Shown: positions 59,394 to 64,000 of the stretch, piece by piece | Layout: each line of letters opens with the position of its first letter | How positions within the stretch are numbered: the stretch's first letter is position 1 | NCBI GenBank assembly: GCA_963779325.1 | Contig: CAVZXS010000037.1 | Coordinates: 434,001-498,000, forward strand | Origin: CAVZXS01 sp963779325 | GTDB taxonomy: Bacteria > Bacteroidota > Bacteroidia > Chitinophagales > Chitinophagaceae | Direction: 5' to 3' | DNA: 64,000 nucleotides | Translations under genes and position numbers: made by a program | The notes under the pieces: generated by a model | The model's input: the letters and a program-made list of their open reading frames with translations, nothing else | Database searches by the model: none | Told to the model about the DNA's origin: nothing

Positions 59394-59425
59394 AAAAGAA
59401 TGCCGCCGTGCATTCTTTTTTTTGT
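59394..59425 (+). terminator. Terminator after the OmpA-family gene
   Basis: AAAAGAATGC and GCATTCTTTT (10 bp) with a 6-base loop and a long T-run. Confidence 0.8.
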
Positions 59426-59623
59426 TTAGGTTTTTCTCAAAATTTTACGCTTAACAAGGCTAATCAATTGCAGGTCAGTATTAAACTCCCTTATCATGTA
59501 ACAATGTACAGGTCATCAATTCATCAATGCCCGGCGTGAAAAAGCATCAACTTTCACAAATAGTATGAACGGTTTCTGTTATTTTTACGTCTTACTCATA
59601 TTTGCATAATTAAAATTTTAAAA

Positions 59624-61300
59624 ATGATCAATGTATTGAAGAAATCCGCCCTCTTTGTAAGCGCTGTATTTACATTTACACAAACCATGGCACAGGATGC
59701 GAAAGGATGGCACCTGAAAGATAAAGCAACCTCGGAATACCACGGTATCAGTATTGACAAAGCTTACGATTTTGTAAAAACAAAAAAACTGAAAAGCAAA
59801 ACTGTTATCGTAGCCGTTATCGATTCAGGTATTGATACTACGCATGAAGATTTAAAACCCGTACTTTGGGTAAATACAAAAGAAATACCCGGCAATGGTA
59901 TTGATGATGATAAGAACGGTTATGTAGATGATATTAACGGATGGAATTTCCTGGGCGGTCGTGATGGCAGGAATGTGGAAGCCGATTCGTATGAAGTAAG
60001 CCGTGTATACCACAACGGAAAAGAAAAGTTTGAAAGCATTGATCCTAAAACGGTAAAATTTTCGGCCGAGGGACAGGAAGAATATGATACCTGGTTAAAA
60101 GCCAAGGAAGAAGTAACTGCGGGGGCCGACCCTTCAGCGCTTACTTTTTACAAAAAAATAAAAACCGATCTTACTACCGGCGATGCCGTTATACGTAAAG
60201 ATTTGGGCAAAGATGAATATACCTGCGCCGATCTTAAAAATTACACTTCTACAAATACCGGTGCGCAAAAAACTTCGCAAATGATTTTGGGTATTTGCAA
60301 ACAAAATAAATCAGACGATATTACCAACCAGCAATTGATAGATGAACTGGAAGGTGAGATAAGAAAAATTGAAGCGGGAGAAAAAGCACCTGAAAAATAT
60401 CGCGACAACATAGTAAAAGACAACTATGCTGATTTCAATGATAAATTTTACGGTAACAATAATTTATTGGTAAATAATAAATCTGCTTTTCACGGCACAC
60501 ACGTAGCAGGTATTATAGCCGGCGTAAGAGGTAACGGCAAAGGCATTGACGGCGTTGCGGACGATGTTCGCATTATGAGCCTGCGTGCAGTACCCGACGG
60601 CGATGAGCATGATAAAGACATTGCGCTCGCCATTCGTTATGCAGTAGATAACGGCGCCCGTGTAATCAATATGAGTTTTGGAAAAAGTTATTCGCCTGAA
60701 AAAAAGTGGGTAGATGAAGCAGTACAGTATGCCGAAGCAAAAGGCGTATTGCTGGTACATGCAGCCGGTAACGACGGAGCTAATTTAGATGAGAAAGATA
60801 ATTTTCCGAATGCCGTAATTAAGAGTACTAAAAATAGAGCCGACAACTGGATAACCGTAGGCGCCAGCGGCGATCCTAAATTGGGCGGATTGGCGGCTGG
60901 TTTTTCTAACTACAGCAAAACGGAAGTAGATGTGTTTGCACCGGGCGTACAAATTTATTCTACAGTACCCGGGGGCACTACTTACGGCAATGCGCAAGGC
61001 ACCAGTATGGCATCGCCTGTTGTAGCGGGTATCGCTGCATTTATTATACAGTACTATCCTTCGCTCAGTGCAAAGCAGGTAAAAGAAGTAATAGAAAAAT
61101 CTGCTACTGTACCGGATTTTAAAACAAAAATACCCGGCGGTACTAAAATGGTAAACCTTACTGATATAAGTAAAACAGGCGGTGTAGCCAATGCGTATGA
61201 AGCCATTCAATTAGCCTCTACTTTGAAAGGAGAAAAAACAGCAGCACCCGTAAGGCAGACAAAACCAAAATCGAAAGTAAAGAGCAAGAAGAAAGGATAA
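59624..61300 (+). CDS. Subtilisin-like (S8) serine peptidase
   Basis: The 558-residue secreted protease has a signal peptide ending near TMAQ (about residue 24). Catalytic Asp is in VAVIDSGIDTTHEDL (about 67), His in SAFHGTHVAGIIAG (about 292), the oxyanion Asn in HAAGNDGAN and Ser in AQGTSMASPVVAGIAAF (about 465). A large insertion of about 200 residues between Asp and His (DINGWNFLGGRDGRN...) is typical of a Bacteroidota S8 subgroup. It ends in a basic tail without a T9SS domain, so it is probably periplasmic or released by another route. Confidence 0.9.
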   Translation: MINVLKKSALFVSAVFTFTQTMAQDAKGWHLKDKATSEYHGISIDKAYDFVKTKKLKSKTVIVAVIDSGIDTTHEDLKPVLWVNTKEIPGNGIDDDKNGYVDDINGWNFLGGRDGRNVEADSYEVSRVYHNGKEKFESIDPKTVKFSAEGQEEYDTWLKAKEEVTAGADPSALTFYKKIKTDLTTGDAVIRKDLGKDEYTCADLKNYTSTNTGAQKTSQMILGICKQNKSDDITNQQLIDELEGEIRKIEAGEKAPEKYRDNIVKDNYADFNDKFYGNNNLLVNNKSAFHGTHVAGIIAGVRGNGKGIDGVADDVRIMSLRAVPDGDEHDKDIALAIRYAVDNGARVINMSFGKSYSPEKKWVDEAVQYAEAKGVLLVHAAGNDGANLDEKDNFPNAVIKSTKNRADNWITVGASGDPKLGGLAAGFSNYSKTEVDVFAPGVQIYSTVPGGTTYGNAQGTSMASPVVAGIAAFIIQYYPSLSAKQVKEVIEKSATVPDFKTKIPGGTKMVNLTDISKTGGVANAYEAIQLASTLKGEKTAAPVRQTKPKSKVKSKKKG

Positions 61301-61322
61301 TTAATTATTATAAAGACTCATA

Positions 61323-61360
61323 AAAACAAAGCCCCGAAATTGCTCGGGGTTTTGTTTTTT
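61323..61360. terminator. Bidirectional terminator between the peptidase and YegP-like genes
   Basis: AAAACAAAGCCCCGA, loop AATTGC, then TCGGGGTTTTGTTTT with flanking T-runs. The stem has one mispaired stretch beside the G+C core. Confidence 0.75.
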
Positions 61361-61400
61361 AACGAAATAGTTAAATCAATTCAATACATCCCATAGTCAT

Positions 61401-61733
61401 TTAAACTGACCGATCTTCAACCGTTGCCTCGGGTGCATTACTCTTTACTGATTCAATGCCATTCTCACGGGAAGCCTCACTCTCATACATTTGACTTGTT
61501 CCGATAATTTGCCCGTTGGTAGCTTTCAAGTTAAAATAAGCTTTGCCATTCGAAGATGTTTTGCGATCATACTTCGAGTCATCTTTTGAGTTGGTTCTGA
61601 CGGATTCAATTCCGTTCTCGCAATTGGGTTTCGCAGAATAACCTTCGCTGCTCAGGATTGTTTGTCCGTTACCGGCATTAAGTACAAATTGAAATTCGCC
61701 GTTTGCTCTTTTGGTGATTACAAATTTTCCCAT
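61401..61733 (-). CDS. YegP-like protein with two DUF1508 repeats
   Basis: The 110-residue protein has two tandem DUF1508 units: GKFVITKRANGEFQFVLNAGNGQTILSSEGYSAKPNCENGIESVRTNS and SSNGKAYFNLKATNGQIIGTSQMYESEASRENGIESVKSNAPEA. Each carries the family's NGQ and NGIESV motifs. The family is widespread and of unknown function. It has a 296-base upstream gap with no convincing gene. Confidence 0.92.
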   Translation of the reverse strand: MGKFVITKRANGEFQFVLNAGNGQTILSSEGYSAKPNCENGIESVRTNSKDDSKYDRKTSSNGKAYFNLKATNGQIIGTSQMYESEASRENGIESVKSNAPEATVEDRSV

Positions 61734-62029
61734 AGTTTAATTGTTTGTTTGAAGTTATAAAAACCGGCCTGCATATGCGAGCCGTGTAATAAACAAAATG
61801 TTTTTACAAAATTTAAACGACGACAGAAATATACAGGTGGGACTAATTTCCTGCGGATCGTATTATTATTAAAAAATGAATTTATAAATAAAAAATCATT
61901 CGCTGCACAATTGTTTTATTTTTTTACAGGCCCGCAGATAAGCGTTTAACCAAACCTCGCTGCCGTTAAAAGCCAATCCTGATTCACTTAAAAGTACTTC
62001 CTTGTGTATGCAAAAAAACAGCGCCTCCG

Positions 62030-63364
62030 CTAATGCCAGCTAATAGCCGGGTTCGATTGCGCTACATCTTCTCCGTCGGCATCTCTTATGATTCGGTAAT
62101 TGCTGCCGTCAACCGGCATTACAACAATCTTAAATTTGCCGATACTTTTAAAGCTGAGTCCAATATATTTTCCGTCGGGCGACCAGCACATATCCGTTAC
62201 ATTTTCTGCTTTATCTACACTTGCCGGTTCGCCGTTACAAACTATTTGCTGTTTATTATTGCCGTCAATATCAATGGTATAAAAAAATACACCCTCTGAA
62301 AAAGCGATGGTTTTGCCATCCCGTGAAAGAGCAAATGCATTAATATTGTTTTTGTAAATAATGGTATTACTGTTATAATCGTTATTACTGACAGCAATAC
62401 CACCCCTATCAGGGCTGTACACAAGCCGGTTGTCGGGTAAAAAAAAAGATTTTATATAAGCATTATATTTTACAGGCAGCAACCCTAATTTGTTGCCCTT
62501 GTTTAAATCAAAAATACCGATGGCAAAATAACCCGGCTTATAATCAAGGTTTGCATAACTGTCAAAAGTTTTACCGGTCAACGCAATTTTAGTTTCATCA
62601 CTGCTTAAGACACCAAATTTATATTCATGAAATTGCCAATTTAAAGATCGGAGATAGTCAGGCTCTAAGTTTTTAATACCGCCGTCCTTCTTAATAATTT
62701 TAATTTGATAATAATGCGGGTCGGTAGTAAACCCGACGGAAGCGATAGTAAGCGCCTTATTGGCGGTGGCAGTACCGCTGCCCGTAAAACTGCTTTTTAT
62801 TTTTCCCGTTTGCACATCAAAAACCGAAATGGTTTTAAAATCTTGCTTAATGGTTAAACTCCCTGTAAGATTACCGTTAGGCAGGGTGAGTTTGGGAAAT
62901 TCCTTTGATGCTTTTTTTGAGTATCCATAACTGACGCCTTGCTTATCGCCGGCGTTCGCTTTTATTGTAAATCCCATACTGTATACACCTTTGCGGGCAA
63001 TATAATAGTTTAGCGATTCTTTAAGCACGCCGGTGAAAATCAATTGATCTTTTTCAGGATCATATTTCCACGTACCGGCGAGGTTCTTCATTTTTGCAAA
63101 AGAATAATTACCCTTATTAGCGCCGGTGCTTGTAATCACCATATCGCCCATAGGGCTTTGCATGTATTGTATTTGAGCGGAAGGTTGCATACTATAACCT
63201 GTAATAACATTATAGCTGTATTGGTAACCTGTTGTAACGCCCGTCGAGCCACCTTTGTAAGTTCCGGCTTCCGGTGCATAAGGACTACCGGATGGTTGGG
63301 CTTTGCAGGAAAACTGAAGGGCCGATGCCATAAGAATTGCAAACCATGCGAACGTGTTTTTCAT
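62030..63364 (-). CDS. Lipoprotein with TolB/WD40-like beta-propeller
   Basis: The 444-residue protein has a lipoprotein signal (ALQFSC, Cys about residue 20) and mature repeats of beta-propeller type near the C-terminus: AFALSRDGKTIAFSEGVFFYTIDIDGNNKQQIV and NVTDMCWSPDGKYIGLSFKSIGKFKIVVMPVDGSN. Such propellers usually bind other proteins or peptidoglycan. I do not recognise a named family for the N-terminal part. It is divergent from the partial lipoprotein gene at the right edge. Confidence 0.75.
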   Translation of the reverse strand: MKNTFAWFAILMASALQFSCKAQPSGSPYAPEAGTYKGGSTGVTTGYQYSYNVITGYSMQPSAQIQYMQSPMGDMVITSTGANKGNYSFAKMKNLAGTWKYDPEKDQLIFTGVLKESLNYYIARKGVYSMGFTIKANAGDKQGVSYGYSKKASKEFPKLTLPNGNLTGSLTIKQDFKTISVFDVQTGKIKSSFTGSGTATANKALTIASVGFTTDPHYYQIKIIKKDGGIKNLEPDYLRSLNWQFHEYKFGVLSSDETKIALTGKTFDSYANLDYKPGYFAIGIFDLNKGNKLGLLPVKYNAYIKSFFLPDNRLVYSPDRGGIAVSNNDYNSNTIIYKNNINAFALSRDGKTIAFSEGVFFYTIDIDGNNKQQIVCNGEPASVDKAENVTDMCWSPDGKYIGLSFKSIGKFKIVVMPVDGSNYRIIRDADGEDVAQSNPAISWH

Positions 63365-63591
63365 GCTTAAAGATTTACAGAATTAAAAATAATTTCAAAA
63401 ATCATACCCCGAATAAGCTAAACCGAATTTATAACTTATAAATCTTTCATTGCATAATTATGTTGTTTTTTTACAAACAAACTGCAACTGATTAGCCCTG
63501 ACAGGCAGCAACGGATTATTTTTTAAAAGAACAATAATTAAATTATGGAAAATAATCTTGCCGGAATCTTACTCCGTAGCAAAAAAGATAA

Positions 63592-64000
63592 ATGAAATTT
63601 TTATTCGTTCTCCTGCTCATTATTTCAATTGCTCCCTGCAACCGGCCGCGGCAAAGAAGGGATCGAATGAAATCAGCAACGGGTGTAGATTTCATACCAA
63701 ATAAGTCATATAACCAAACGAAAGAAGAAATTGAAAATAAAAGAAAGGAGTTCTCGGTAAAATACCCTTCAGTAAATGCACATAACCCGGAAAAAATTCA
63801 GCAAGCAATAATTGATTATTGGGTAAGCAGTATCAGCAACGATCTCTTCAACCAATGGCAAAATACGCCTTGGGATTTTAACGGCACCGCTTCCCGCCCA
63901 AACAAAGAGCCGATAGCCTGCGGATATTTTGTAACGGCAATATTGCTGGATATGTCGCTGAAAATTGACAGGCGAAAGCTATCCGTCTTTACTTCCTCGG
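63592..64000 (+). CDS. Lipoprotein, partial at the window edge
   Basis: An ATG at 63592 opens MKFLFVLLLIISIAPCNRPRQRRDRM, a probable lipoprotein signal with Cys about residue 16, and continues without stop to the end of the window (about 136 codons). Visible sequence includes IQQAIIDYWVSSISNDLFNQWQNTPWDFNG and IACGYFVTAILLDMSLKI. I do not recognise the family. The C-terminal part lies outside the window. Confidence 0.7.
   Translation, partial: MKFLFVLLLIISIAPCNRPRQRRDRMKSATGVDFIPNKSYNQTKEEIENKRKEFSVKYPSVNAHNPEKIQQAIIDYWVSSISNDLFNQWQNTPWDFNGTASRPNKEPIACGYFVTAILLDMSLKIDRRKLSVFTSS

Noticed and set aside
61896..62039. 48-codon minus-strand frame (LALAEALFFCIHKEVLLSES...)
   Set aside because: It looks mildly protein-like but has no ATG, GTG or TTG at its start and follows directly after the propeller lipoprotein stop. 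It could be a gene remnant; not enough to annotate.
1..64000. tRNA, rRNA or tmRNA genes
   Set aside because: I looked for T-loop and cloverleaf signatures in the gaps and saw none; SmpB is present but tmRNA itself was not found here.

Overview
The window is chromosomal DNA of a Bacteroidota species, most likely near the Chitinophagaceae. This rests on Type IX secretion (T9SS) sorting domains at 2.4, 7.3 and 49 kb, PorQ and PorP/SprF family proteins, TAnnTTTG-type promoter elements in front of many genes, few strong Shine-Dalgarno sites, and a moderate-to-low G+C look. I see no phage, plasmid, rRNA, tRNA or CRISPR.

Layout. 0-9 kb: mnmA, a lipoprotein, a T9SS-sorted subtilase, rsmB, sucB (odhB) and a T9SS surface protein. 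8.7-31.3 kb: a long, entirely minus-strand block with sucA at its downstream end and then a his-trp supercluster. Its transcription order is trp leader, trpE, trpG, [GxxExxY ORF], trpD, trpC, trpF2, trpF1, [DUF559, GNAT, PIN ORFs], trpB, [GNAT, DUF559], trpA, membrane protein, hisH, PLP decarboxylase, hisA, lysE-type exporter, hisF, small membrane protein, hisIE, TlpA-like thioredoxin. 31-46 kb: accD, smpB, porQ, a toxin-antitoxin remnant, serA, a serine hydrolase, nnr, a membrane pyrophosphatase (hppA) and a BlaI/M56 pair. 46-64 kb: a PorP/SprF plus giant PKD adhesin pair, pyrE, a Nudix hydrolase, an ALDH7-type dehydrogenase, an OmpA/TSP3 protein, a second subtilase, a YegP-like protein and lipoproteins.

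Main points. (1) A complete transcription attenuator lies upstream of trpE: a 19-residue leader peptide with three consecutive Trp codons, an intrinsic terminator, and a competing antiterminator helix that covers the end of the peptide. (2) The trp operon holds three small PD-(D/E)XK-type nuclease ORFs (two DUF559, one GxxExxY), and each is bracketed by inverted repeats. They look like minimal mobile cassettes. (3) G+C-rich palindromic repeats have landed in frame inside at least nine conserved genes (rsmB, sucA, hisA, hisH, trpA, trpB, trpF1, trpG and the trpE end), mostly in the his-trp block. At least one palindrome is nested in another. (4) A degenerate heptanucleotide repeat occurs between genes and also encodes the SucB linker. 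(5) Five conserved genes (mnmA, hisH, trpB, trpE, ALDH) each carry one apparent +1 base. Read-error artefact is the likeliest cause, but this should be checked.

Limits: everything is read by eye from sequence. Family names come from motifs and overall resemblance. No database search, fold calculation or alignment was run.
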